From positions 62,001 to 126,000 of the forward strand of contig JAKQIT010000142.1 in NCBI GenBank assembly GCA_029556915.1: a stretch of 64,000 bases of DNA, read 5' to 3'. The translations under genes were made by a program, and so were the position numbers. Positions 38,850-49,713 of this stretch are shown one piece after another. The notes under the pieces are model-generated. The model saw only the letters and a list, made by a program, of their open reading frames with translations, had not been told where the DNA came from and searched no databases. Numbering within the stretch: the first letter of the stretch is position 1; the number at the start of each line of letters is the position of its first letter. The DNA is from Pseudomonadota bacterium. GTDB taxonomy: Bacteria; Pseudomonadota; Gammaproteobacteria; Burkholderiales; Methylophilaceae.

Positions 38850-40424
38850 ATGATAATGAGTCAATTTAATACACTTTTAATCTCTTTCGCACTGCTACTG
38901 AGCTGCATGGCTGGTTTTTTTGTGGCGCTTTACTATCATCGTCATCAACGCAGTGTGAGTCAGGCTGACGTTGAACATGTCAACAACATAGTCGATGCAC
39001 AAGTACCTAACCTAGCCTTTGTAGGTGAGCTAGCCGTTGAAGAAAATGCCAACGCTGAAAGTTCAGAACTCAATCAATTAGCCCTGCTTGACCATTTAAC
39101 ACAATTACCTAACCGCCGCGCGATGATGCAATATCTTGAAACGGCTATTAACCGTAGCGAGCGCAACGGTTCTAGCCTTGCGCTAGCGTTTATTGATGTG
39201 GATAACTTTAAACATATCAATGACACACATGGCCATCAAGTGGGCGATGAAGTGCTACAAAAAATTGCGAAAAGATTAGTAGCCGCAGTGCGTGGCTGCG
39301 ACAAAGTAGCGCGCTTGGGCGGCGATGAATTTATTGCCATCATTGAAGATGTTGAAGTTGATCAAGATTGTATCGCGATTGTGGAACGCATGGTGAGCTC
39401 AGTACGCGAATCATGCAACGTAGCACACACAGAAATGCATTTATCTGTATCTGTTGGCGTGGCGATGTATCCTAAATCTGGTGATATTGACGAATTGATT
39501 CAAGCGGCAGATAAAGCCATGTATCGCGCCAAAAAAGATGGCAAAAATCAATATCGCTTTTTTGATGAAGAAATTGCGCTGGCTGCTGAGCAATTGCTTG
39601 AAATGCAATTTGATATTAGAAACGCACTTGCAAATGAAGAATTTGTATTGCATTACCAAATTAAAATCGACAGCATCACCCGCACCCCCGTAGGCGCTGA
39701 AGCATTTTTACGCTGGCAGCACCCTACACGCGGCTTATTACCTCCATCAGACTTTATGGAAGCTGCTGAGCGTGTGGGTTTAAGTTATGCAATTCATGAA
39801 TGGGTAAATGTGCAGTGCTGCCGCACCTTGCAACAGTTACAACACTTACATATTCCATTTCACATTGCCATTAACTTATCGCATCAACAAATGGCCAACC
39901 CAAACTTGGTGGGTGAAATAACTGAATTGCTTAATCAGTACGATTTACCACCTTCTAGCGTCATTTTTGAAATCACCGAAGATGCAGCGCTCAGAAATCA
40001 AAGTTTGTTTAATGCACAATTGGAACGCTTTAAAACAGCGCATATTAAAGTGGCGATTGATGACTTTGGTACGCAATCTTCAAGTATCGTGAATTTACAA
40101 AATATGCCGGTGAGCGAGCTGAAACTTGACCCAACATTTACTGCGCAAATTACACATAACCATAAAACACGTAGCGTTATTCAAGCCATTATTGAGCTTG
40201 CCCATGTGCTTGGTTTAAATGTGGTGGCAGAAAACATTGAAACTGAAGAGCAACGCAAAGCATTAGCTGGGTTAGGTTGCGACCACATGCAAGGTTATTT
40301 ATTTTCACGCCCCATGCCAGAAGAAAGACTGTTGGGCTTGCTAGTTAACCTTAACTTGCAGCTTGAAACTTCTGGCCAAGCCTTCATGAAAAACTTTCAA
40401 TCCGCACCCAATGCGCACCGATAA
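38850..40424 (+). CDS. Membrane-anchored diguanylate cyclase/phosphodiesterase (GGDEF-EAL)
   Basis: A 524-residue cyclic-di-GMP protein. One N-terminal membrane helix (about 7-28) is followed by a short periplasm- or cytoplasm-facing linker with no sensor domain. The GGDEF domain (about 78-235) has an intact RLGGDEF active site and an RxxD inhibitory site (RGCD) five residues upstream. The EAL domain (about 250-505) has EAF instead of EAL, but the metal and catalytic residues appear kept: N in INLS, E in EITE, DD in IDDFG, K in LKLD, E in AENIE and Q in QGY. Loop 6 reads DFGTQSSS rather than DFGTGYSS. Both activities are therefore possible. Confidence 0.93.
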   Translation: MIMSQFNTLLISFALLLSCMAGFFVALYYHRHQRSVSQADVEHVNNIVDAQVPNLAFVGELAVEENANAESSELNQLALLDHLTQLPNRRAMMQYLETAINRSERNGSSLALAFIDVDNFKHINDTHGHQVGDEVLQKIAKRLVAAVRGCDKVARLGGDEFIAIIEDVEVDQDCIAIVERMVSSVRESCNVAHTEMHLSVSVGVAMYPKSGDIDELIQAADKAMYRAKKDGKNQYRFFDEEIALAAEQLLEMQFDIRNALANEEFVLHYQIKIDSITRTPVGAEAFLRWQHPTRGLLPPSDFMEAAERVGLSYAIHEWVNVQCCRTLQQLQHLHIPFHIAINLSHQQMANPNLVGEITELLNQYDLPPSSVIFEITEDAALRNQSLFNAQLERFKTAHIKVAIDDFGTQSSSIVNLQNMPVSELKLDPTFTAQITHNHKTRSVIQAIIELAHVLGLNVVAENIETEEQRKALAGLGCDHMQGYLFSRPMPEERLLGLLVNLNLQLETSGQAFMKNFQSAPNAHR

Positions 40425-40475
40425 ATAGCCTAATTACACTCTTTAAATTAAGGCTGTTTTTCGTAATCTTCCTAT

Positions 40476-40532
40476 CAGCACCTCTGCAAGCCAGTCTGCA
40501 TGGGGCTTACAGAGGTGCTAATTTTTCTCGGG
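40476..40532 (-). repeat. REP-like palindrome copy 9
   Basis: CAGCACCTCTGCAAGCC / GGGCTTACAGAGGTGCT arms extended to 14 or more paired bases, loop AGTCTGCATG, then TTTTTCTCGGGC. Lies 3' of the GGDEF-EAL gene. Confidence 0.85.
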
Positions 40533-40626
40533 CAAATTTTTGGATAAAATAAAGCTATTTTTCATCTTCACATCAAGCCCGCATAAAACTGTTAAAATAC
40601 CACTTTAACTTTTTACCTTTAACACC

Positions 40627-40973
40627 ATGCAACTGTTTGGCATCCCCAATTGCAACACCGTAAAAAAAGCGCGCGATTGGCTTGACCAACACAATATCGT
40701 TTACACGTTTCACGACTTCAAAAAAAATGGTGTCAGCCAAGCCCTGCTAGAAAATTGGCTAAGTCAAATGCCGTGGGGAAAATTAGTCAACCGCGCTGGC
40801 ATGACGTGGCGCAATTTGTCTGAGCCTGAAAAAGCTGCTGTGGTAGATGTAGCCTCTGCTATGCAGTTAATGCAAGCAAAAACATCGGTGATTAAACGCC
40901 CAATTTTAGTTAAAAGCGGCAAAATTTTAGCTTTGGGTTTTGATGAATCCAATTATCAAAAAATTCATAACAT

Positions 40974-40977
<4 letters not shown>
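40627..40977 (+). CDS. ArsC/Spx-family reductase-like protein (YffB type)
   Basis: A 116-residue thioredoxin-fold protein of the ArsC family: MQLFGIPNCNTVKKARDWL with a single N-terminal Cys, then RPILVKSGKILALGFDE near the end. It matches the YffB type, which in E. coli also sits beside dapE. Arsenate reduction is not established for this type; a glutathione-linked thiol role has been proposed. It overlaps the next gene by four bases. Confidence 0.9.
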
Positions 40978-43689
<2,712 letters not shown>

Positions 43690-43724
43690 GTCTTCGCTAA
43701 ACTGCTCATTTTTCAGGCAAACCA

Positions 43725-44858
43725 TTGAACAACACCATTACTTGGCAAGAAGCCAAACAAAGCAAAATCTGCGTTTGGCATTCAGAAAATGCCGCCTCTG
43801 CGCCTAAAAAAGTGCAAATCGCCGATGACACTATCAAAGCCGACGACGCTTACAAATTGTGCTGTGAAGGCACAGCATTACTTTGGCGTGGCGATTTTCA
43901 AAATGCCAAGCAACTATTACAAGCCCTGTCGCGCCGCATCGATCGCCCTGGCAAAAAACCAAAAAAAACTGCGGCTACAATGCTAGAAGCGTTTCATTTG
44001 CATCGCCAAGCGCAATCACAAAAAGCGCGCATTTTAGGCATGTTAGTGGTGGAAATTAGCGTGGGCTACCACATTAACTTACGCCGCGCACCAGATGTAA
44101 AAGCCGCTTGCGAGCACGCTTATGGCAAAAGCACTGAAAATATAGTCGTGAGTTTGCGTGAAATTTTAGGCTTAATCGGCGCTTACGAATGGCATAAAAA
44201 TGGCGTAGAAATCGCCGCGATTAACAACAAAATTTACCCCAGTTATGGCGTTTTCTCGCCGATTCGCGGTGAATATTTAGATTTGGTAGATAAAGCGCCA
44301 CTGCCAAATCCATGTAATATTGCATTTGATATTGGCACGGGTACGGGCATTTTGTCAGCGATTTTAGCGCATCGTGGCATTAAAAAAATTATCGCCACAG
44401 ACAATGCCCCACGTGCGCTAGTTTGCGCTAAGCACAATTTTGAGCAATTACAGCTTAGCAACTACGTGACATTGATTGACACCAACCTTTATCCATCAAG
44501 CAATGAAAAAGCTGATTTAATCGTCTGCAACCCACCGTGGTTGCCTGCACACCCCAGTTCGGCATTAGAATCCGCCATCTATGATGAAAAAAGCCAAATG
44601 CTCAAAGGTTTTTTAAACGGCCTGAATGCACATTTAACAGATTCGGGTGAAGGCTGGCTGATTTTATCTGATTTTGCTGAACACCTAGGCTTAAGAACGT
44701 GTGAGGAGTTGCAAAACTGGATTGATACTGCTGGCTTAAAAGTGATTGAAAAGTTAGACACCAAAGCCAAACACAACAAGCCGCTTGATAGCAATGACCC
44801 TTTGCATGAAGCACGTAAGTTGGAAATTACTTCTCTATGGCGGCTAAAAAAGCTGTAA
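43725..44858 (+). CDS. Class I SAM-dependent methyltransferase with NPPW motif
   Basis: A 377-residue methyltransferase related to the N5-glutamine family. The SAM motif is FDIGTGTGILSAILA (about 206-220), and NPPWLP (about 267-272) is the substrate-amide motif. The N-terminal 190 residues, including a Lys-rich PGKKPKKTAATM segment and KIYPSYGVFSPIRGEYL, are not a standard PrmB/PrmC domain. The target is unknown, perhaps a protein glutamine or asparagine. It starts with TTG at 43725, preceded by AGG, 35 bases after prmB; there is no nearby ATG. Last gene of the yffB-dapE-prmB unit. Confidence 0.85.
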   Translation: MNNTITWQEAKQSKICVWHSENAASAPKKVQIADDTIKADDAYKLCCEGTALLWRGDFQNAKQLLQALSRRIDRPGKKPKKTAATMLEAFHLHRQAQSQKARILGMLVVEISVGYHINLRRAPDVKAACEHAYGKSTENIVVSLREILGLIGAYEWHKNGVEIAAINNKIYPSYGVFSPIRGEYLDLVDKAPLPNPCNIAFDIGTGTGILSAILAHRGIKKIIATDNAPRALVCAKHNFEQLQLSNYVTLIDTNLYPSSNEKADLIVCNPPWLPAHPSSALESAIYDEKSQMLKGFLNGLNAHLTDSGEGWLILSDFAEHLGLRTCEELQNWIDTAGLKVIEKLDTKAKHNKPLDSNDPLHEARKLEITSLWRLKKL

Positions 44859-44891
44859 AAAAACTGCCGTTTTTAGCGCTTTTTTAAAACA

Positions 44892-44955
44892 AATCATTTC
44901 ACCACCTCTGGAAGCCGCATGCAGACTGGCTTGCAGAGGCACAAAAATTTCTCGG
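44892..44955 (-). repeat. REP-like palindrome copy 10, loop inverted relative to flanks
   Basis: Flanks ATCATTTCACC and TTTCTCGG are in the minus orientation, but the loop reads CCGCATGCAGACTGG, the plus-orientation form. Arms CCTCTGGAAGCC / GGCTTGCAGAGG. Between convergent methyltransferase and fur genes. Confidence 0.87.
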
Positions 44956-44977
44956 CTAATTTTAAGTGATAAAACGC

Positions 44978-45400
44978 TTACTTTTTACTATCGCAATTTG
45001 GGTTGCATGCACCGTATATGGTGAGCGAGTGGTCTTGCATTTCAAAGCCTAATTTTTCAGCGGCAGATTTTTGTCTTTTTTCAATTTCCGCATCGTAAAA
45101 CTCTTCAACGCGGCCGCATTTAATGCACACGATATGGTCGTGATGGCTACCGCCATTGAGTTCAAACACCGCTTTGCCACTTTCAAAATGGTGACGAATT
45201 AGCAAGCCAGCTTGCTCAAATTGTGTCAGCACACGGTAAACTGTGGCTAATCCCACGTCTTCACCAGCATTAATCATCACTTTATAAATATCTTCTGCCG
45301 ACAAATGACGATCTTTACTGTTTTCAAACAGGCTTAGAATTCTCAATCTTGGCAATGTGGCTTTTAAGCCAGCATTTTTTAAGTCGTTTTGGTCATGCAT
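44978..45400 (-). CDS. fur: Ferric uptake regulator
   Basis: An iron-dependent repressor of 140 residues. Winged-helix DNA-binding domain at about 1-83 (LKATLPRLRILSLF, GLATVYRVLTQFEQAGL). The dimerization domain carries the metal ligands HHDHIVCIKCG and the second Cys pair CNPNC near the C terminus. The start at 45400 (MHDQNDLKNAG) has AGG eight bases upstream; the longer frame to 45430 is less likely. A Fur box precedes feoAB 12 kb away in this window. Divergent from bamE, an arrangement usual in betaproteobacteria. Confidence 0.96.
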   Translation of the reverse strand: MHDQNDLKNAGLKATLPRLRILSLFENSKDRHLSAEDIYKVMINAGEDVGLATVYRVLTQFEQAGLLIRHHFESGKAVFELNGGSHHDHIVCIKCGRVEEFYDAEIEKRQKSAAEKLGFEMQDHSLTIYGACNPNCDSKK

Positions 45401-45446
45401 GATGGTTACCTTAAAGGGTTGCGCGCGCACAAAAAGCTTGCAGAAT

Positions 45447-45475
45447 TTGGGTGCTTGGCGGCAACGTGTTATATT
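45447..45475 (+). promoter_or_regulatory. Candidate sigma-70 promoter of bamE
   Basis: TTGGGT (45447-45452), 17 bases, then TATATT (45470-45475); start codon 29 bases downstream. Confidence 0.5.
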
Positions 45476-45503
45476 AACGCTTATTCAAATTAAAGTCATT
45501 TTT

Positions 45504-46547
45504 ATGCGTTATTTACCTACTTTACGTTACCTGCTTATTTTAATTGCCCTCGCCTGCACCGCCTGCGGCACGGCATTACCATCGGTTAAACCGTATAAAC
45601 TCGATATTCAGCAAGGCAACGTAGTGACCTCAAAAATGCTCTTGCAATTACGCCCTGGCATGACTAAATCGCAAGTGCGCTATATTATGGGCACACCGCT
45701 GATTCAAGATAGTTTTCACGGTAATCGCTGGGATTACGTTTACCAAATGCGTGAGCAAGGTAAAGTGATAGAACAACGTCGCGTGATTTTAGACTTTGAA
45801 AATGAGTTGCTAGCTAAAGTGCGTGGCGATGTAACGCCATCTTCAGGCGATAAAGCGGCCACAGAATCTGACACAACAAATACTGGCACTCGCACTATTA
45901 ACCCAAGTGCTAAACCTGCTGAAAAAGGTGTGCTAGATAAATTAAAATTCTGGAAAAAAGACGAAGTTAAACCAGAAAACACTAAACCTACTGATGCTAC
46001 TAGCCCAGCAAAAGAAGTAGAAAAAGCCGCACCAGAAGCCAGCAAACCAACTGAGGCTGTGCAAAAAGTAGAAGACGCTGTTAATCAGGCTGTTGAAGCT
46101 GCGCCTGCTACAGCGCCTGCTTTGCCAACTTTACCGGTAGAAAGTGCACCCGCTGAAGAAGGTAAATCTATTTTATCTGTGCCACTAGAATTACCTAGTA
46201 CAACTGCACCCGTTGCACCCGCGCCTGTAGAACAAGTACCAGAAGTTGCGCCTGCAAAGGCTAACCCAAAAGTTGAAGTACCTGAAGTTGAAACGCCTAA
46301 AGTTGCAGAACCGGCAAAACCTGTTGCCGTTGAGCCTGTTGCAACTCAACCTGTTGAAAGCATCAAAGAAAAAGCGGTAGAAAAAGTATTGCCAAATAAA
46401 GAAGTGGAAATGCGCAATGCAAAATCAGAAGTGATAACGCCAGTTGAAAGTAAAGCAGAAACTGAAAAATATAAAGAAAACAATGAGTTACCTGAAGAAG
46501 ACGAGCCAGGATTTTTTGATAAAATGTTAGAGAAAATTGGTTTTTAA
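45504..46547 (+). CDS. bamE: Outer-membrane assembly lipoprotein BamE with a long C-terminal tail
   Basis: BamE is a lipoprotein of the BAM complex that inserts beta-barrel proteins in the outer membrane. The signal ends IALACTACG (lipobox Cys about 19). The SmpA/OmlA core is at about 35-105: LLQLRPGMTKSQVRYIMGTPL, WDYVYQMREQG, RRVILDFEN. Normal BamE is about 110 residues; this product has 347. The extra 240 residues are rich in Pro, Ala, Glu, Lys and Val with few aromatics, apart from two short amphipathic pieces, GVLDKLKFWKKDE and GFFDKMLEKIGF at the very end. dapB follows two bases after the stop. Confidence 0.93.
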   Translation: MRYLPTLRYLLILIALACTACGTALPSVKPYKLDIQQGNVVTSKMLLQLRPGMTKSQVRYIMGTPLIQDSFHGNRWDYVYQMREQGKVIEQRRVILDFENELLAKVRGDVTPSSGDKAATESDTTNTGTRTINPSAKPAEKGVLDKLKFWKKDEVKPENTKPTDATSPAKEVEKAAPEASKPTEAVQKVEDAVNQAVEAAPATAPALPTLPVESAPAEEGKSILSVPLELPSTTAPVAPAPVEQVPEVAPAKANPKVEVPEVETPKVAEPAKPVAVEPVATQPVESIKEKAVEKVLPNKEVEMRNAKSEVITPVESKAETEKYKENNELPEEDEPGFFDKMLEKIGF

Positions 46548-46549
46548 TC

Positions 46550-47359
46550 ATGGCAAAACCTATCAAAGTGGTTATCGCTGGTTGCACGGGTCGTATGGGC
46601 CATGCATTACTAGAGTGCGTGTTTGCTGATGCAGATTTAGCATTACACGGTGCGGTTGATCGTGCCAGCAACCCACAAATCGGCCGCGATGCTGGCGAAC
46701 TATTTGGCAAAAATGCGGGCGTTAAAATTTCAGCCAGTATGGACGATGCGCTTAAAGGCGCAGATGTATTGGTAGATTTCACACGTCCAGAAGCCAGTAT
46801 GCAATACCTCGCCGCCTGCGAAAAGGCGAATGTAAAAATGGTGATTGGTACCACTGGTTTTTCGGCTGAAGAAAAAGCCCTCATTACTAAAACTGCTGAA
46901 AAAATCAGCGTTGTGTTTGCGCCCAATATGAGCGTGGGCGTGACTTTGCTCATCAACTTGGTTGAGCAAGCGGCAAAAGTATTAGCACAAGGCTACGACA
47001 TTGAAGTGGTAGAAATGCACCACCGCCACAAAGTGGATGCGCCTTCAGGCACTGCGTTGCGCTTGGGCGAAGCGGCTGCCAAAGGCATCGGCAAGTCACT
47101 AGACGAATGCGCGGTTTATGCGCGTGAAGGCGTAACAGGCGAACGTGAAGCAGGCACTATCGGTTTTGCCACCATGCGTGGCGGTGATGTGGTGGGCGAC
47201 CATACGGTGGTGCTGGCGGGCGTGGGTGAACGCGTAGAACTCACTCATAAAGCGAGCAGTCGTGCGACCTTTGCACTAGGTGCGTTACGCGCTGCCAAGT
47301 TTTTAGTGGATAAAAAAACGGGATTATTTGATATGCAGGATGTACTGGGTTTTAAGTAA
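46550..47359 (+). CDS. dapB: 4-hydroxy-tetrahydrodipicolinate reductase
   Basis: Reduces the dapA product to tetrahydrodipicolinate with NAD(P)H, in the lysine/diaminopimelate pathway. The 269 residues (E. coli 273) have the nucleotide motif VVIAGCTGRMGHALLE, VIGTTGFS, and the substrate-binding EMHHRHKVDAPSGTALRLGEA with catalytic His and Lys (about 158-163). It begins two bases after bamE and is likely cotranscribed. Confidence 0.97.
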   Translation: MAKPIKVVIAGCTGRMGHALLECVFADADLALHGAVDRASNPQIGRDAGELFGKNAGVKISASMDDALKGADVLVDFTRPEASMQYLAACEKANVKMVIGTTGFSAEEKALITKTAEKISVVFAPNMSVGVTLLINLVEQAAKVLAQGYDIEVVEMHHRHKVDAPSGTALRLGEAAAKGIGKSLDECAVYAREGVTGEREAGTIGFATMRGGDVVGDHTVVLAGVGERVELTHKASSRATFALGALRAAKFLVDKKTGLFDMQDVLGFK

Positions 47360-47400
47360 CCCCTTTTCTCATATACCCTAGCTTTAAAAATGGCTTAAAA

Positions 47401-47796
47401 ATGTCACGCATGAACAAACTCGCCATTGCTATTGCATTGGGCTTTTTCGGCTTTATTATTTGGATTATTTTTCGCACCGATACCAACCAGCCAACCGTGT
47501 TTCACCGCATCGCGCTCGCCCTGCCATATGGCGATAAAATCGGTCATTTCTGCATCTTTTTTATCCTCACACTCAGCGCAAATCTCGCATTTCAATTAAA
47601 GCGCATTCGCGTTTTCGGCGCGCACTTATTTTTTGGTGCGGTGCTGATTTTGCTTTTTGGGCTGGCAGAAGAACTCAGCCAACTTTATTTTCCAAAACGC
47701 ACGTTTGACCTCAAAGATATTACGGCTGATTTACTTGGCATTTTTACAGCGAGTTTTGCGACAAAATGGCTAGCAAAAAAATTTAAAATTAGCTAA
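47401..47796 (+). CDS. VanZ-family membrane protein
   Basis: A 131-residue integral membrane protein with about four helices: a first helix at about 5-25, the conserved DKIGHFCIFFILTLSANLAF motif, then VLILLFGLAEELSQLYFP and the ITADLLGIFTASFATKWL helix. The DK..H..F and EE..Q patterns are typical of VanZ-like proteins, whose function outside teicoplanin resistance is not settled. Follows dapB by 41 bases. Confidence 0.82.
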   Translation: MSRMNKLAIAIALGFFGFIIWIIFRTDTNQPTVFHRIALALPYGDKIGHFCIFFILTLSANLAFQLKRIRVFGAHLFFGAVLILLFGLAEELSQLYFPKRTFDLKDITADLLGIFTASFATKWLAKKFKIS

Positions 47797-47837
47797 AAGA
47801 TTAGTTAAGAAAAGAACTTAAAAAAACCTTAAATTAA

Positions 47838-47909
47838 CACAATATCAATTCACCTCCTCTGTAACCCAGTATCTATAAGGGTTACAGAGGCATAAAATTC
47901 GCTCGGCGA
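47838..47909 (-). repeat. REP-like palindrome copy 11, with compensated stem changes
   Basis: CAATATCAATTCACC box, CCTCTGTAACCC / GGGTTACAGAGG perfectly paired arms, loop AGTATCTATAA, then ATAAAATTCGCTCGGC. Both arms differ from the consensus in step. Between convergent vanZ-like and rluB genes. Confidence 0.88.
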
Positions 47910-47940
47910 TATTTATGTGTCAAAAAAAGGCATTTATTGC

Positions 47941-49071
47941 TTAGCCACGCCCGCGGTTTCTGTCGCTTTTATGCTGCATTTTAGAGGGCGTTAAATCGCT
48001 GGTTTGGCGCACGCGTCTATTGGCTGGCTTTCTGGGTTTTGATGTATTTGACGCTGGTTTTTTAGTCACAGAGTTGGGCGCTTGATTACCACGATAATTT
48101 GAACGCCCATCTTCAGCAGCATCTCTAGGCAGTCTATCTAGCGCGCTGATGCGTTGCTTGCGCACTTTGGGCACAAATACACTAGTCGCTTTGTCTTTTT
48201 CGCGCTGTGTTAATTGCCTTAATGGCGCTTTTGGCACTGGCAAGCCCGCCCATTCTAGCAAGCCCACCACTTCTTTTTGCTCTAATTTAAGCATGGTGCC
48301 GCGTTTCACGCGTGGTGGTAAATTCACTGGGCCAAAGCGCACGCGCATCAAACGGCTGACAGGTAACTGAAAAGCTTCAAACAAGCGACGCACTTCGCGG
48401 TTACGGCCTTCACGCAATATCACTTGATACCAATGATTCGCCCCTTCGCCACCTTGGGGACGAATGCTATCAAAGTTAGCCGGGCCATCTTCAAGCTCGA
48501 TGCCTTGCGTGAGCTGCAACATTTGACCTTCTGTTAACTCACCAAAAATACGCACAGCGTATTCGCGCTCCACCTCATAGCGCGGATGCATAAAGTGGTT
48601 TGCCAACTCACCTGACGTGGTAAAAATCAACAAACCGCTGGTGTTCATATCCAAGCGGCCAATCGCAATCCACTTGCCATGTTTCACTTTTGGCAACTTA
48701 TCAAACACACTCGCGCGGCCTTCTGGGTCATCCTGGCTGACAATTTCGCCTTCAGGCTTATGATAAATCAGCACTTGTGGCAATTCGGCTTCAAATGGCA
48801 ATTTAAGTGGGCGGCTATCTAAACGCACCACATCATGCTCACTTACACCCTGACCTACCGTGGCTGGCTGACCATTCACTGTAACGCGACCACTGGCAAT
48901 GAGTTCTTCCATATCGCGGCGTGAACCCAAGCCAGCCAAAGCCAGCAGTTTGTGCAGACGTTGCGTGGGCGCTGGTGGCGCGTTTTCATCCACTTCAATT
49001 TTTTTGAAATCGGTTTTTGGGCGACGTGGAGTCGCTTGTGGATCGCGCTGGGTTTTAAAGGGGCGTGCCAT
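47941..49071 (-). CDS. rluB: 23S rRNA pseudouridine(2605) synthase
   Basis: An RsuA/RluB-type pseudouridine synthase of 376 residues. The S4 RNA-binding domain is at about 38-95 (RLHKLLALAGLGSRRDMEELIASG). The catalytic Asp is in IGRLDMNTSGLLIFT (about 144). EGRNREVRRLFEAF is the conserved late motif. Residues from about 270 are a basic, low-complexity tail rich in Arg, Lys, Asn and Pro, as in other RluB proteins. It follows scpB on the same strand. Confidence 0.95.
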   Translation of the reverse strand: MARPFKTQRDPQATPRRPKTDFKKIEVDENAPPAPTQRLHKLLALAGLGSRRDMEELIASGRVTVNGQPATVGQGVSEHDVVRLDSRPLKLPFEAELPQVLIYHKPEGEIVSQDDPEGRASVFDKLPKVKHGKWIAIGRLDMNTSGLLIFTTSGELANHFMHPRYEVEREYAVRIFGELTEGQMLQLTQGIELEDGPANFDSIRPQGGEGANHWYQVILREGRNREVRRLFEAFQLPVSRLMRVRFGPVNLPPRVKRGTMLKLEQKEVVGLLEWAGLPVPKAPLRQLTQREKDKATSVFVPKVRKQRISALDRLPRDAAEDGRSNYRGNQAPNSVTKKPASNTSKPRKPANRRVRQTSDLTPSKMQHKSDRNRGRG

Positions 49072-49154
49072 GGTGTTTCGCTAATGGGATTGAATAACCA
49101 GCATTTTACCGCATAAGCATATAAAACTCAGATATTCCTTCAACTTAGTATTAC

Positions 49155-49706
49155 CTATCTGTCGAGCGGAATTTCCTGCTGTGCAAAGTCTTCCATCGGT
49201 GGCAATTCGGCGAGTGAGCGTAAATTTAAATCATCTAAAAAGTGCTTAGTGGTGGCATAAAGTGAGGGTCTGCCTGGCACTTCGCGCTGGCCAACCACAT
49301 CAATCCAATCGCGTTCTTGCAATTGACGCATCACGTTAGGGTTCACCGCCACCCCGCGAATCTCTTCAATATCACCCCGCGTGACTGGTTGACGATAAGC
49401 AATAATTGCTAGAGTTTCCATCACCGCGCGTGAATATTTTGGCTGTTTTTCAGGGTTTAAGCGCGCAATAAAGGCGCTATATTCTGGCTTAGCTTGAAAG
49501 CGATAACCGGTTGCTACTTGCACAAGCTCCATGGTGCGTGGCTCCCAATCATTTTTTAGCTCATCCAATACCATACGTAAAGTCGCGCGCTCCATGCGGC
49601 CGGCAAACAGTTTGAGCATATCATCTAAACTTAAAGGCTGCGGTGAAGTAAGCAAAGCGGCTTCCAGCACTTGCTTCATTTCTATAATATTTTCCGGTTC
49701 TTTCAT
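49155..49706 (-). CDS. scpB: Segregation and condensation protein B
   Basis: A kleisin-associated winged-helix protein of the SMC-ScpAB condensin. About 183 residues with two winged helices: MKQVLEAALLTSPQPLSLDDM at the start and AIIAYRQPVTRGDIEEIRGV in the second, then LYATTKHFLDDL. The ATG at 49706 is chosen; a TTG two codons upstream (49712) is also possible. It directly follows scpA. An smc gene is not in the window. Confidence 0.94.
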   Translation of the reverse strand: MKEPENIIEMKQVLEAALLTSPQPLSLDDMLKLFAGRMERATLRMVLDELKNDWEPRTMELVQVATGYRFQAKPEYSAFIARLNPEKQPKYSRAVMETLAIIAYRQPVTRGDIEEIRGVAVNPNVMRQLQERDWIDVVGQREVPGRPSLYATTKHFLDDLNLRSLAELPPMEDFAQQEIPLDR

Positions 49707-49713
49707 GTTCAAA

